From Brachypterus glaber (lineage: Eukaryota > Arthropoda > Insecta > Coleoptera > Kateretidae): a stretch of 64,000 nt of DNA. How positions within the stretch are numbered: position 1 is the first letter of the stretch; each line of letters starts with the position of its first letter. The DNA is taken from the NCBI GenBank assembly GCA_958510825.1, contig OY294047.1, positions 36,739,747 through 36,803,746 of the forward strand. The letters run 5' to 3'. A model generated the notes under the pieces. The model worked only from the letters and a program-made list of their open reading frames with translations. It was not told the origin of the DNA and did no database searches. This document shows, piece by piece, positions 1-12,538 of this stretch. Position numbers and translations under genes: made by a program.

Positions 1-117
1 CGGTCCTCAACAGAACTCGCATCCATCCTGAAAATGTGTTTACAGTTTCACCTGCAACCCACATTACAGTTAGTCAACGTAGTTCCATCTACCGACTAGA
101 CACCACTATGCATCCAT

Positions 118-190
118 GCTCTAAGTGGGGCTCGAACCTACAATCCCGGTATTCGCAGACGGATGCGCCAGCAACTGCGCCACCGAGATC
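118..190 (-). repeat. tRNA-derived SINE head or tRNA pseudogene
   Basis: On the minus strand there is an A-box-like TGGCGCAGTTGC (171-182) and a B box GGTTCGAGCCC (128-138) at tRNA-like spacing. A D-stem GCGC/GCGC and a nearly complete T-arm can be drawn. The anticodon stem pairs poorly and the acceptor stem does not close, so this is not an intact tRNA. A tRNA-derived SINE whose body runs toward position 1 is the best reading; a tRNA pseudogene is the alternative. Confidence 0.5.
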
Positions 191-401
191 GCTAATCTCA
201 AATTTACTTGGAATTGTATGTTGAATTTGCACGCCAAATTTAATAGTAAGCCGCAATAAATCCCAAGTAATTCAGCAAGTACATGTCTCTTCGGTAGAAT
301 TTCATTATAATAAGCTATTCCAGACTTTGCCGCACTGTTATGCCGATTAAGAGTCCAACCAAAGGCTCAGATTTTATAAAATCATAAGTTATGATCAATA
401 G

Positions 402-1184
402 CCAGTTGTAGTCCAGTCTTCAGGTCAATAAAAGAGGCTTTACCTGGAAATAATTCAGGGAGTTTTGATTTTCGGTTTATTGGGTAGGGTTAATGGCCGT
501 AAATAAAAAAAAAATAATTTTGCGACGTTGAACTCGATTTGGAACTGTCATTTTTTCAACGTGTTTTTCACAAAAAACGGATTTTTAAAATATCTCTTAA
601 AAGTTACACTTTACGTTTTTAGATTTTTAATGTTTTTTTCGAAAAAACAAAATTGTTCTTTATCGTCTGTTAGGCATTTTGGGTGAAAATTAAAAAAAAT
701 CTATCTGGCACTTTCTTTTTAATTTAGGTAAAATTATTTTATTTTTTTAAATATATCACACATTTGTGCCCCATTATTTCAAGTAAACCAATTTTCGATT
801 GAATCACCATTGTATTAAGCCTAAAAGAAACCTTCCTAACCAAGGAAAAATGTAAAACCCTACAGTGTAACGTTTAAGGCGGTGCGGTAAATTAGCTATA
901 AGTCGTACAAAAAAATATATGACACAAAAAATGTTGGAGATTTGGTCCTCTTTATTTTCATATCAAAAGTTTTCTGTTCTAGGATGTACCGATCTTGAGA
1001 TATTTTAAAAAGACTGTTTTTTGTGAAAAATAAGTTAAAAAAATGACAGTTCCAAAAAATCGACTTCAATGTCGCAAAATTATTTGAGGCCTTAAACCCT
1101 ACCCAATAAACCAAAAATCTAAACTCCCTGAATTATTTCTAGGTAAAGCCTCTTTTATTAACTTGAAGACTGAAATATAACTGG
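402..1184. repeat. Foldback element with ~200-bp inverted arms
   Basis: The stretch from about 402 to 600 reappears inverted at about 1000-1184. Matching landmarks are the AAAGAGGCTTTACCT segment near 431 and its complement near 1145, and the ACTGTCATTTTTT segment near 545 and its complement near 1037. The arms are imperfect. No ORF of note lies inside. The superfamily is not identifiable. Confidence 0.75.
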
Positions 1185-2039
1185 AAATACGCCGTGTACT
1201 GGTTATGATTCATAACCTAAACTTAAAATATATCAAATTTAGGTTTACAATGCAAAAGAGTGTAACTAAATAAGTTGCATTTAGTATTCTTATCAAAAAA
1301 ATCTTGCGAATTCAAACGCAAAAAAAATCCAGATCTATTATTTAAAAATGAGTATTATATCAAAAAACAACAAATCCACCATTGACCGTTTTTGAGTTAA
1401 GCGTGGATTCAAGTACTTCGGGCTGAGTATTACAACGTACAATAAAAATTTTTGGTCAAAACTCGGAAAATAACTGGTTTATAAGCCTTTTAAAACTATA
1501 TTTTACTTCAAAACGCAACAAATCCCTAACGGCAAACACATACACTTTTATCTAATAAAACTGGGGTTTCCTTTACTGTTTTTTCTGTGTGAAATAATGG
1601 GCATTCATTGTCCACTAGAAACTAACAGGGATTATTTTTGGAAGACTATTTCAAACAATCTCAGGACGATAAAAAAAGCATTGTTTGGTCTTTACGGCAG
1701 GATTTTATCTTTTTGCGACATAGTGCGTCGACTTCTGGGCTATATTTACGAACCTAATCAGCACTTGGAAACTGAATTTACTTACGTTGAGGCAATTATG
1801 ACCGGCCACCAAGAAACGTAACTTTGTAGCTATTTATTGATTAAATCAATAATCAAATTAACACTGAAGATAAAAAGCTGAAATGTCATGTCTATTTACT
1901 AAATGGGCATAAAAAGTCATTTTTGTGGAACTCCTGGTGAAAAAATCCATGAAATACCCGATAAACTTTGAATTTGTGTGCCAAATTCGCGAAACTTTTA
2001 AATTCAAAATTTCAGCTACACTGCAAAAAGTAAATCTAC
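1185..2039. other. AT-rich stretch, no gene recognised
   Basis: Only short chance ORFs are present, the longest about 75 codons near 1597. They lack protein-like composition or a neighbouring splice structure. No repeat structure was seen. Confidence 0.5.
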
Positions 2040-2247
2040 TTTTAATATGCAACAAAACTAAGTCAGTGCCTGTTTATTTTAAAAATTAGCCATAGGCCTT
2101 AAATTAAACACAAGGACCACCTTATTTTAAGACTGGCACTGCCTAAGACAGTGTGAGTCTTAAAATAAGGATGGTCCTTATGTTGAACTTAAGGCCTATG
2201 GCTAATTTTAAAAACAAACAGGCACTGACTTTTGTTGCATCTAAAGG
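2040..2247. repeat. Hairpin repeat, ~90-bp arms
   Basis: Two nearly perfect inverted arms (about 2047-2134 and 2155-2240) flank a loop of about 20 bases. Landmarks are AGTCAGTGCCTGTTT on the left and AAACAGGCACTGACT on the right. Small foldback MITE. Confidence 0.8.
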
Positions 2248-3362
2248 TTGATTTCCTTGTATGAATAACTATTATTAATTATGGCGACTGAATTATACTT
2301 GTCTTAATCTCGGAAGCTGTCCCAGATGAAAGAAGGGGAAGATAGATAGTCTATCATAGACTGGCATAAATAATGACGTCTCTATTCAGCTCACTAAAAA
2401 AAATATATTCTCTTCACGCTCTAAACAAAAATATTTATGTTTTACGTCAAGGCATATGCAGATGCTCGCATAACTAGCATAATACATAACATATGATGCT
2501 GTGATTGGTTTGATGTGCCGTCATGTATCGTGTGGGCAGGCTTATAGTGATATAGCTATAGCTATTTTGGACGTAAACAAAATCTGCACATGCATTACTG
2601 TTTTGGAGGAAGCTGCTGAAAATATAATTTTATTTGGCTTTGGCCTTTTCTCTACCAACAAGAAATACAAAGAAACCCCCCATGTTACATAATAATTTCG
2701 GTTTTTGCTAATAGTCACTGCTACTTTTTTTTTAATCGACGAAAAGAACAATTTCTATGCCTCAATATAAACAGAAAAATAGTAAAATATAGTGTTTTTT
2801 TCAGGTTGAGGCCAGCAAAAAAAAACTAGTTGAAATAAGAACATGGATGCAATTTTATTAACTGATTTTCTAGTTACTTTTCTTAGTGGTCGGTCACAAT
2901 TAATATTCAAATTGCTATCTTACACGGCGTTTCCGCTCGTTAGAATCCCACCTGACCTCTAGTTTACACCATCGAGGAAACGCACTTAAGCTTTAGAGAA
3001 AAGAATCAGAGGGAAAATATTGAATGAAAAACCAACTCAAAATATAAAAAACATGCCAACTCTCAGGTCTATGCGCAAAAATGTTGCGACCTGACAGCTT
3101 TACCCAGATTTTGATCATAATAATACAAAAGACTGTTTGGCGATATTTACTAGACACCCTTCATATTGTGATAGAACTATCCGACTATCCAGGGACTCTA
3201 ATTTTTAAGACGATTTTTATATTCTCGGTAAATATTTTTGTCGTTTTATAAAAATTTATTGAACACCCATATAAAAATACAATTAAAATTTTTATTTAAT
3301 TTTTGATTTAATAATTATGTTATCTGTTTTTCTTTTTTTCATTCTTTTTATTTTACCTTTTA
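2248..3362. other. No gene or clear repeat recognised
   Basis: AT-rich DNA with scattered short ORFs on both strands that overlap one another, for example 2501-2692 plus and 2542-2751 minus. None has recognisable motifs. Confidence 0.45.
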
Positions 3363-4082
3363 GAGGCTGTCCATATATTACGTAACGCAATTTTTCAAAA
3401 AAATTGACCCCCTCCCCCCCGTGTAACAAACTGTCACATTTAACAACACCCCCCCCCTGTGTAACAATATAAAAATTTTGTTCGCAATAAATTTAACTGT
3501 ATTCTCACGATTGATTCGTTTTTCTCGGCTAAACAAACATGAACCTAAAATATAGTATAACATAACCTTAAAAAAAATTACATGAAAAAATCACTCAAAC
3601 TTTAAAAAAATAGTCATAATTAATATTACACAGGGAAAAAATACTAGGTACCTCTTTTTACACTGAGTGTCACATATAACCCGTATATTGTTTATGCACA
3701 GGTACACAAAATAGTACACACATTGGTGTTCTGTGAGTACACATTCCGCGCGAAAATGTATCATCGCTGATGAGTCATCGGCAAGATCACGCAAGAACAG
3801 GGCCGTAAGATTTTTTTTTTTAATATCAATGTCAACAGTTTTTTTACTGATTACAATATTATTAAAATATGCATAGTTTCGTCAATTTTTGTGTGAAAAG
3901 GGGAATTATGGGCCACTAAATAGTAATTTATGTTGAAATAAAAATACATCTGCCAAGCTTAGGAAATAAATTTATTAAATTCTGTTACATAACATTTACC
4001 TAGACCCCCCCCTCCCCCTGCCACAAACTGTAACAATTTCTCTGACCCCCCCTAGGCGCGTTACGTAATATATGGACAGCCC
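3363..4082. mobile_element. PIF/Harbinger-like MITE with TTA duplication
   Basis: The terminal inverted repeat begins GRGGCTGTCCATATATTACG at both ends. It is flanked by TTA at 3360-3362 and 4083-4085. C-tracts follow the ACGTAAC motif on both sides. The TTA duplication and the GGGGCTGTCC-type end are typical of PIF/Harbinger. There is no transposase, so it is non-autonomous. The superfamily assignment rests on ends and duplication only. Confidence 0.7.
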
Positions 4083-4240
4083 CTTATACTTTCACTTTTA
4101 TAGCTTTTATACTTTTGGCTGGGCTCTACCCAACTAAAAATTTAAGTTCTACAGAGGTTGCCGATACCTAAAAAGAGCTTCTTTATAAAACCTTTAGTAA
4201 CTGGCTCATGGTGATAGAAATCTTTACAACACCCTTATAT

Positions 4241-5702
4241 GACCTTTATAACATTAATTTGGAGAATTTTAACACCTAAGGTAACTACGTTACTTTTATA
4301 ATACCTGTAAAGAAATATAGGTATTTATTTTACCCTTATAACACCTTAATAGAACTTTAGGTGTTAACAAGATTACAAAATGCTTGTTGGGTAATGACAG
4401 ACATCAGTGTCGTGGAGACTAAAAGGGTTGCGGAATAATACAAATATGTAAAATAGTTATAAAACTTGGCAATGCCTTTTGTTGGCCAAAAACTTCTATT
4501 TATATAACAAGCAATAGGAATCTATATAAGGAAGAAACTTTCAGTATAGACTTTCCGTATCACATTAGTGAAGGGCCATTCCAGCGTAACAGACGAACAC
4601 TTCTACAATGTTAAATCAACATATTCTTTGGGTTATTTCAACTTTTCTTAATATATTTAAGGGAGTAAAAATGTACTACAAATAGAGTGAATTACATTTA
4701 TTAATTGGCGTTAAATTTAAAATAACCTTCAGTAACCTTTTATGTAAAAGATATTAATAAAAATTATTCGGAACTGACGTATCAAATTTTTAATATAAAA
4801 ATTTGCAAACAGTTTCGAAATGATTTTTTTTTTGCGAATTGGTACTTTTTTTTTCTGAATAATTTATGAGGGTTAAACTAAAACAGACAATCTGGTGTTA
4901 AATCTAAACTGTACGACTATCTGGTGTTAATAACATAAAGGATTGTCCCGAATTTTGGGCTAAACACGCAAAAAAAATATGACCTTTATAACACGAATTT
5001 GGAGAATTTTAACACCTAAGGTAACTACGTTTCTTTTATATCACCCGTAAAGAAATTTAGGTATTTATTTTACTCTTATAACACCTTAATAGAACTTTAG
5101 GTGTTAACAAGATTACAAAATGCTTGTTGGGTAATGACAGACATCAGTTTCGTGGAGACTAAAAGGGTTGCGGAATAATAAAAATATGTAAAATAATTAT
5201 AAAACTTGAAAAACCTTTTGTTGGCCAAAAACTTCTATTTATATAACAAGTAATAGGAATCTATATTAGGAAGAAACTTTCAGTATAGACTTTCCGTATC
5301 ACATTAGTGAAGGGCCATTCCAGCGTAACAGACGAACACTTCTACAATGTTAAATCAACATATTCTTTGGGTTATTTCAACTTTTCTTAATATATTTAAG
5401 GGAGTAAAAATGTACTACAAATAGAGTGAATTACATTTATTAATTGGCGTTAAATTTAAAATAACCTTCAGTAACCTTTTCTGTAAGATATTAATAAAAA
5501 TTATTCGTAACTGACTTAACAAATTTTTAATATAAAAATTTGCAAACAGTTTCAAAATGATTTTTTTTGTACTTTTCTTTTCTGAATAATTTATGAGGGT
5601 TAAAATAAATTAAACAGACTATCTGGTGTTAAATCTAACGACAATCTGGTGTTAATAACATAAAGGATTGTCTCGAATTTTAAGCTAAATACGAAAAAAA
5701 AA
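4241..5702 (+). repeat. Tandem duplication, two ~740-bp units
   Basis: Unit 1 (4241-4980) is followed directly by unit 2 (4981 to about 5702). They are co-linear with scattered substitutions and small indels. Both start with GACCTTTATAACA and end with the TCTGGTGTTAATAACATAAA block and an A-rich tail. Each unit also carries short internal motifs around AACACCTAAGG and its complement. No coding potential was seen. Confidence 0.85.
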
Positions 5703-8700
5703 GGCTTTGCACACTTTTAGATATATAAAAAAATACTAACTTTCCCAACATTCCCAGCTCTTAAAATACATATGATACTTTTTTTTTTAATTTTTTGAAT
5801 TCAGAATTCTTACATAGACGAATGCAGGATTTGGCAACAGTGTAAGTAACAGATTAAGAAAGAATAACCCTCATTGGTCAAGTTAAAAATCACGCTGATG
5901 CGCTGATGCCACGTTTTTGATGGGTGATGACGACTTTTTTATAGAATTATATTTTTTGGTTCAATATTAATTAAAACCTAGAAATCAGTTTTTCGTCATT
6001 TCTTGTCATCATTTTGCGTTTTTTAAAACACAAATATATAGACGTACCATTTTAAGAATGCGAATGGTAGGAATTATCACGGACAAACTTAATATTATCT
6101 ATCTCTTTTATTACTACGTTGTATCACGAAGCGAACGGCGCGTCGTAACTTAAAATGTGTACAGTCAACATCTCATAGGGTCCGTGTTTTGCCATTTCAT
6201 TTATTTTTTCTGTGATTTACAAGTGATTTATAAATATTAGTATGCCACTGGTCGAATCCACACTCCAGCCGGTATAGGGCACTACTTGATACGGACCGAC
6301 GTCGCATTCTTAAATTGACACGACTTTATTTTTATCATTTAGGTAGCCCAGATCTCCTATTAAAGCGATATTCTTCTTTGAGATTTAAGTTAACCCTTTC
6401 TGGAATGGCCCATGAAGTTATATAGGTCGGAAAGTAATTACCGGATGGTTTACTTTGTAAACCCAGTTTTAGTTAACATTTCTCCATTACCTTTAAATTC
6501 ACACTTACCTATAGAAAACATGAAATTTCTACACTTAGTCTAATATTATTGTACATATAAACATTAGAAGATTAAAGAGAATCCCAAGTGATTGTCTAAA
6601 GTTCACAAAGACCAAAAAGCTACAATTTACAAAAATCTTTTATCATTTTATAGTTATAATTGAACCGGTGAGAGCAAGAAGGGAAAGATTACACTCGATC
6701 CAACTTTCGGGAATTAACAAAAAACTTTATAGCAACCAAACCATAAGCCCTTTAAAGAAACAGAACATTACAAATGTGTTCAAGGTAAACATAGTAATAA
6801 TGTTTAATAAGTGGTTTCTTTTTAAAACCTTTAGTTTAGCTTTGATGTGTAGTAAAAATTGGGGCAATCTTAATCTTAACTGACTACAGTTTTAGGATAA
6901 TTAAAAAAAAACATTTTTTACTGTTAATTACAACTGTCAAATAACTGTCTTGTATTTAAATAAATAACAGATTATACTCCAAGTCATCATCTTTTTCTTG
7001 TGGTAAGTTAAAAAAATATTCACACTTTATGAAATTCCTGGAATGTTTCCCTTCTTTGTCTCAATCACATATTTAATGTGTTACTGAGGCATAATAGTTT
7101 GTTTAGCTTTTTTGAGTCAACAGATGCGTTTTAAACCAAAGAACAAAATGTCTATCAGTCAATTTCGTCCAATAAGTTCAATTACACAATGCAATAGAAG
7201 ATAATATTAATTATTAGTAGGTAGGTTTTCCAGATTACCTTTTTTAATTATCTGACTTATCCCTATTTTCCGAATATGTGGAAACCCTGTGGTACTATTG
7301 TACAATGTACAATATTATTAATGGGTATTTTGTTCATACGCCCTGTTTTCAAGAAAGCATACTACATATATCTTTTATTATGTATAATATGCTGTTTAAT
7401 AAAAAATGAATGTAGTCTTACAGCGTATGAACCCATTGAGAAATGAGGGTGACTGTGTATATTTAAGAGACAGTCATGATATCAAGGCGTAAGCTGATAT
7501 GAAACTGCCCCCAGACTATAATAAACCAAGAGGTATAATAATGGTTATGTTGTCTTTTATACAGTTGTCTAAGTAAGTTTCTACAGTTTTAAATGAACAA
7601 GTTATTATGTATTTTAATACAATTAATTTAATGGCTATACTGAGCAATGCTCAGTGAGCATGCACTCAGGAAATTGTTGTATTTTTAATGCTGAATGTTG
7701 TAGCATCTTGCTCACTTAAGACAGACGGCAGAGAGACGGAGATTTAGTATTCCAGTCGGGAGCAGGGCGTGAGTTCGAGAGAAAATGACAAAAGACAATT
7801 TTATTTAAGAAAATTCAACAGGGGAGCCAGGTTTTGTCTATGAGACATAACCAAATGATGTTAAAGAGATTTGAAGTGAGTATAAAGATTCTTAAACAAA
7901 ACTGTGAGGCTTTATAAATAAAATGTGCTTGCGTTTAGTCTAATTCTAAATTTTATTCCCACATATATATTTACATGATTGTTTTATTTAACTGAGTTAA
8001 ATAAATCTGAAACTAAATAATGAATTTTAAATTCGCGAATGGCCATTTTACAGTGTGTCGAAAAAGGAAAATAATTAAATGTGATTCTATACTCAGCTGC
8101 ATTAAATATCAAAATAAAATAAAAGTTTAGGGATTTCAGATAGTTTTGTTTTATTCTTAGAGAAAAGATACTTATCGGGTTATCAGCTTCACAGGTACAG
8201 TTGAGATACGTCATCAATTCATGGATGTTCCTCGATAGAACTCGTGTAGGTAAGGTAGACTCGATAAAGACCCTCTGGCCTCACAAGAGCTCCGCATGAA
8301 AATCTTCATAAGCAAGAACTTCTTAGAAAAGGAAAACGGAGGTCCACAGAATCGCAAGGGAGAGAAACTCCAGGGAGAAAGAAAAAACTCTGCATAAAAC
8401 AAAAGAAACAACATTGTAAAACAATAACTTTACCAAATGTTGTAATAATAATAAAATCATAAAATAAACTTACCCAAGACTATTTTCTATTTAGAATTGG
8501 AGTTTTTCACAGATACATGAATATCTATGGTTATGGTTACCATGTGTTAGAACCAAGAATTTGAGGTTAGTCACCAATTCTGACAGCAAATTAAGAAAAT
8601 AATAAAAAAGAACTAAAATAATATTTACCTTAGAAATATATCTATAGAAATCCATATTGTAGGAACATATTCTACATTTATTAAATTATGTTTTATATTC

Positions 8701-8922
8701 AAACATAATCGGCTTTTGCAAAATGTCTGCACCAACGCCGAGCACAAAAAGAAAAAAAGCGCTAGAGAAAGAGAGAAAATAAATTCTACCTTTCCAAAGC
8801 AAGGTTGCCAGACTTATTCTATTTCCTAAATCTTGAAGAAAATTAAATTAAATACTTTTATTGTAACGAGAGGTAAATTGGAACGTTACAAATTTATTTG
8901 TTAATTCATATTTTTTATTTAT
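5703..8922. other. Long gene-free stretch
   Basis: No convincing gene or RNA. A small inverted pair around CATACGC lies at about 7318-7438. A short exon-like reading frame at 8160-8396 is listed separately. Everything else is AT-rich with short chance ORFs. Confidence 0.4.
8160..8396 (+). other. Possible eroded exon or coding fragment, unidentified
   Basis: A good acceptor context (TTGTTTTATTCTTAG) ends at 8160. An open frame follows with ordinary amino-acid composition, reading in part KILIGLSASQVQLRYVINSW. At about 8250 the frame overlaps a second open frame (in part DKDPLASQELRMKIF) that runs to a stop near 8396, and a GTAAGG donor sits at 8250. This could be one exon with a frameshift or a spliced exon of unknown transcript. 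No family was recognised, and chance cannot be excluded. Confidence 0.2.
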
Positions 8923-9353
8923 ATCCCCACGCAACATGTGTTTCTTAATACTGTAACATTTGGTAAATTATATCACAGTTATAGTTTGGTATACTTTAAG
9001 TTGTAGTTGTTGTGTTATTGATCCAGTTTAAAGTATGTTATAGTATTTAGTATAATAACAATCGGTAAATAATACCAAAATTTTAATTAGTAATAATACA
9101 GAGAAAAGTAAAAAAAAAGATCGATTATTTTGTCAGTGTGTAATTGTGTGTTGTTGCAATCTTTATATTATTACTAATCAAAATTTTGGTATTATTTACA
9201 AATTATTAATTTTTCTGAATACTGTAATATACTTTAAACTAGATCAGTGATACAACTTAACAACCATACTATAAGTGTGATATGATTTACCAAATGTTAC
9301 AGTAATTTTTACTATAACATGCTAGTATTAATAAACACATGTTGCGTGGGGAT
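8923..9353. repeat. Foldback element, ATCCCCACGC ends
   Basis: The ends are perfect inverted copies over at least 21 bases, starting ATCCCCACGCAACATGTG and closing with its complement at 9353. The arms continue with lower identity to the centre near 9130, including TAACATTTGGTAAAT and its complement, and CAAAATTTTGGTATTATT and its complement. There is no ORF. Superfamily unknown. Confidence 0.8.
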
Positions 9354-10359
9354 CCAAATTTACCAGAACGTTGTGATGTGGTAGTATGATAACATATTGT
9401 ATATAATACACACACTGTAGTATTTAATATCACAAGTAAAGTATTAAATACCAATGGAGGCAATATAAATAAGAAATATGTATTTACAAATAAATATTAG
9501 TATTAAAATTACAATGACATTTTCTGAGTGTGCTTAATTATAACAGGTATAACTAGTTATAGTCAACGATCTAATAACTCTTCTTTCTAGAATACGCATA
9601 CCGTTAAAATAAAGTATCGCCAACATCTCGGTTTGTTTGTAAACAAATAGAGGCTCCCCTCCTCATCCCCCCCATAGCTACGGCCCTGTAGATAAGCATG
9701 GATTTTAAACGAAATGATGTAGATGTAGGTACGTGTAAATTGAATTAAAACGAATGTTCACTCCGAAACACTCTCGAGTATTAAATTTTAATTTGAAATG
9801 TTTAATCCAGTTTCTGTTTAAAACCAGAAATTCTTGATCCATAAAACTAACATATATTAAACCCATATGTCGCTGTAAAACACGTAAAATGTATAAAAAG
9901 GTGCGTTCAATTCGCTCATGAGCTCAGCAGAAATAACCAAAAATGATGACCAGATCCGAGTTTTGAATGGATTTTTGACACGACTGTTCACCGCAAAAAT
10001 TGTATTTAGAGCCCGTTTTTGCGAAAAATGTTCACCTAGCACGATCTTTTTTTATAGTTATAGCTGAAATTCAGCTTCAACTAAATGGTTTATCTTAACC
10101 CTAATAGTAGTTACGCAAGGTCACGTTCAAGGTGTAAACCAGCAGGGCATTGACCTTTACAAATTGCAAGGGATGGAAGACCTTGCGAATGAAAAAAGGG
10201 CGGATAAAAAAGCTGGAGATATTTAATTATAACAATTGAGGGGGTCAGTGGAAAAGTGGTACAAGTGACAAAATTATTGTTTTAGGCGAAGAAGTTTCTG
10301 ATAAATAGAAAATTACTGAATACCTTTAAATAAAAAGTAATTGTGTTTTTGCATAGATA
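9354..10359. other. No gene recognised
   Basis: AT-rich DNA with only short ORFs. It contains one dispersed repeat segment, annotated at 9585-9627. Confidence 0.4.
9585..9627 (+). repeat. Dispersed repeat end, second copy at 63957-64000
   Basis: About 40 bases, including ATACGCATACCGTTAAAATA, recur in inverted orientation at the extreme right edge of the window. This is probably the terminus of a transposon family whose body cannot be delimited here. Confidence 0.6.
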
Positions 10360-10414
10360 CAAATTTAATTGAAATCATCAAACATGACGTATTATTATGG
10401 TTCTATAAGATAAT

Positions 10415-10680
10415 CAGTCATCGGCGAATTTCCAGTGCTTGCATAGACGCCGCGTCGATTCTATTGTTGCGCGAGGTTTTAAATTTTTACATTTTTATTT
10501 TCTTCGAAAAACACCGATATATTTACATATTTATAGTTAACAAATTAGTCGTCAAATGTTTCGATTTAGTGACCTTTATAAAAATTTCCCTCATAATTCG
10601 GCAAAATTATTCCGTAAGCCTATGTTTCTGTGTTTATTTTCAACGTTGATGAGTCATAACTGAATTTATTCCGGTTAATG
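10415..10680 (+). mobile_element. hAT-like non-autonomous element, family A, copy 1
   Basis: Perfect 8-bp duplications AAGATAAT flank it (10407-10414 and 10681-10688). The opposite palindrome arm supplies the uninterrupted site. The element starts CAGTCATCGGCGAATTTCC and shares its body with 42394-42882 and 29171-30774. Eight-bp duplications and a CAGT start fit the hAT superfamily. No transposase. Confidence 0.75.
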
Positions 10681-11012
10681 AAGATAATAAAGCATTGACC
10701 AAATTTCAAGTCAATAGGCTCACGCACAACACAGTACAGAGGTTTAAAAAATTAAAAAACCGTCATTATTTTTTTTTAATTCAGATGGTGTTTTTTTATT
10801 TTCTACTAGAATAAAATTGAATAATTTTATTTTTATTTTTTATTTTCAAGTAAAAACAAGTTTCTGTTAAATTTTAATTAAAATTAACCATAAATTCAGC
10901 TTATAATAAGATATATCACAATGTTGAATACGCGCAAATATTACTAATGGAGCTCTCTACAACTAGAATTATGAAACAAAAGACGTATACCCTATCTCTA
11001 TCTCATTTGTGC

Positions 11013-11273
11013 TACACTTTTCAGCCAACCAAATAAATACTGTATTTGTTTTTCATACAACAAATACAGTATTTATTTAGTTGGCCGGAAAGTGTATCAC
11101 TGAGCGCCACGAACGAACATAGCTAATGTGAATCTGTAGAATAAGATAATTCTACTAAAATTTAGATGGCGCCAGTAATTTCTTTAATAAAAATAACACT
11201 TCGCCCGGCCAAGTAAATATTGTATTTCTTCAACAAAGAACAAATACAGAATTTGTTTGGTTGGGTGGAAGTG
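11013..11273. repeat. Two related hairpins
   Basis: Hairpin 1 (11013-11096) and hairpin 2 (11197-11273) both fold around CCAANNAAATANTGTATTT and its complement. They are diverged copies of one another inside the composite palindrome. Confidence 0.7.
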
Positions 11274-11392
11274 GGAGTGTATGTATGTTTTCTATCCTTT
11301 TTGGGTAGAACTTTTGGCCCTGTCTAATCTAACGGGAGAAATCGCCATTAATTAAAATGTCAATCTAAAAAAATGTCTTTCAATCGTGATAT

Positions 11393-11535
11393 ACTGCTTC
11401 AAAGGCTTGCTCTGAAAATAATCCCAGCGGTAGATTGGTTCCTTTAATAAATTCTGGATGATACAAAATGTGATTTTTTGGGGTAGAATTTATTAAAATA
11501 GCTGGGATTATTTTCAAAGCAAGCCTCTGAAACAG
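11393..11535. repeat. Hairpin in the centre of the composite palindrome
   Basis: GGCTTGCTCTGAAAATAATC on the left pairs with its near-complement ending at 11535, with a spacer of about 60 bases. Confidence 0.7.
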
Positions 11536-11767
11536 TAAATTACGAGTGGAAGATATTTTGGGGCAGGTATATAATTAATGCTGGACATTCTAATTTTTGC
11601 AGTCACATTATTAAGGCACTTTTTTCTCTTCACTTATAAATTTGTTCTTTTTTAATTAATTAATTAATATAGCATAAGTTGTTAGATTTATTTTTTGAAA
11701 TTACCATTTTAATTAATTAGTAATATTTGCGCGTATTTAATATTGTGTTTTATCTTATTTAATAATA

Positions 11768-12258
11768 CAGTGCGGTCCAAAAGTCACCCCCCCTTTTAAC
11801 TTTTGAACGAGTTGAGATATCGACTTCAAATCTAGAACTCTTAAATAAGACAACTTAAACTATCTTTTTTTATATATTTGATACTTTTAGATCTTAAAAT
11901 GTGGGCAGGGGGGCATGGAGGGACATTTTTTTTAATGGAAAGGGGGGTCCTGTGATACATCATTTTAAAGCTTATAAAATTATCTATTTAAACTAACATT
12001 TTTTATTTTTTTAAAACTGTTTTTTAAGGTTTTGATTTTTCAATTTTTTGTGCTAAAACATTCGATTTTTTAAGTTTTTTTTATAAATTTTTATTTATGT
12101 CAACTAAAATTAGTTTAAAAGTATAATTAACATTTTTTTTATGAAATATATGCTAAAAGATAGTTTAAGTTGTCTTATTTAAAAGTTCCAAATTTGAAGT
12201 CAATATCTCAACTGGTTCAAAAGTTAAGAGGGGGGGGGGTGACTTTTGGACCGCTCTG
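11768..12258. mobile_element. TA-flanked foldback, family B, copy 1
   Basis: The terminal inverted repeat CAGTGCGGTCCAAAAGTCAC is followed by a C-run and mirrored at the right end, with TA on both sides (11766-11767 and 12259-12260). The same family occurs at 30880, 33690 and 39633. TA duplications suggest Tc1/mariner mobilisation. No ORF. Confidence 0.8.
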
Positions 12259-12538
12259 TATAATAATTATAAGCTGAATTCATGTGGTTAATTTTAATTC
12301 AAATTTAACAGAAACAGATAAAAATAAAATTATTGTTAAAATTATTCAATTTTATTCTAGAAGAAAATAAAAAAACCCTAAAAAAAATTGAATGACGGTT
12401 TTTTAAATTTTTGAACCGCTGTGCTGCAGTGTGAGTTAGTCTATTGACTTGAAATTTGGTCAATGCTTTATTATATTATAGAACCATAATTATGGTTATA
12501 TAATAATACTTCATGTTTGATGATTTAAATTAAATTTT

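Larger units (their letters stand above)
10360..12538. repeat. Composite palindromic element with nested insertions
   Basis: The segment around 10362-10408 plus 10681-10960 is the inverse of 12260-12538; for example AATCATCAAACATGA pairs with TCATGTTTGATGATT. The left arm is broken by a hAT-like element (10415-10680) and the right arm by a TA-flanked foldback (11768-12258). The intact opposite arm shows the empty-site sequence in both cases. The centre holds further small hairpins. No transposase. Confidence 0.8.

Noticed and set aside
118..190. Functional tRNA gene
   Set aside because: A and B boxes are present but acceptor and anticodon stems do not pair, so it is a tRNA-derived repeat.
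3772..3800. Hammerhead core CTGATGA
   Set aside because: No GAAA or stems follow at the right distance.
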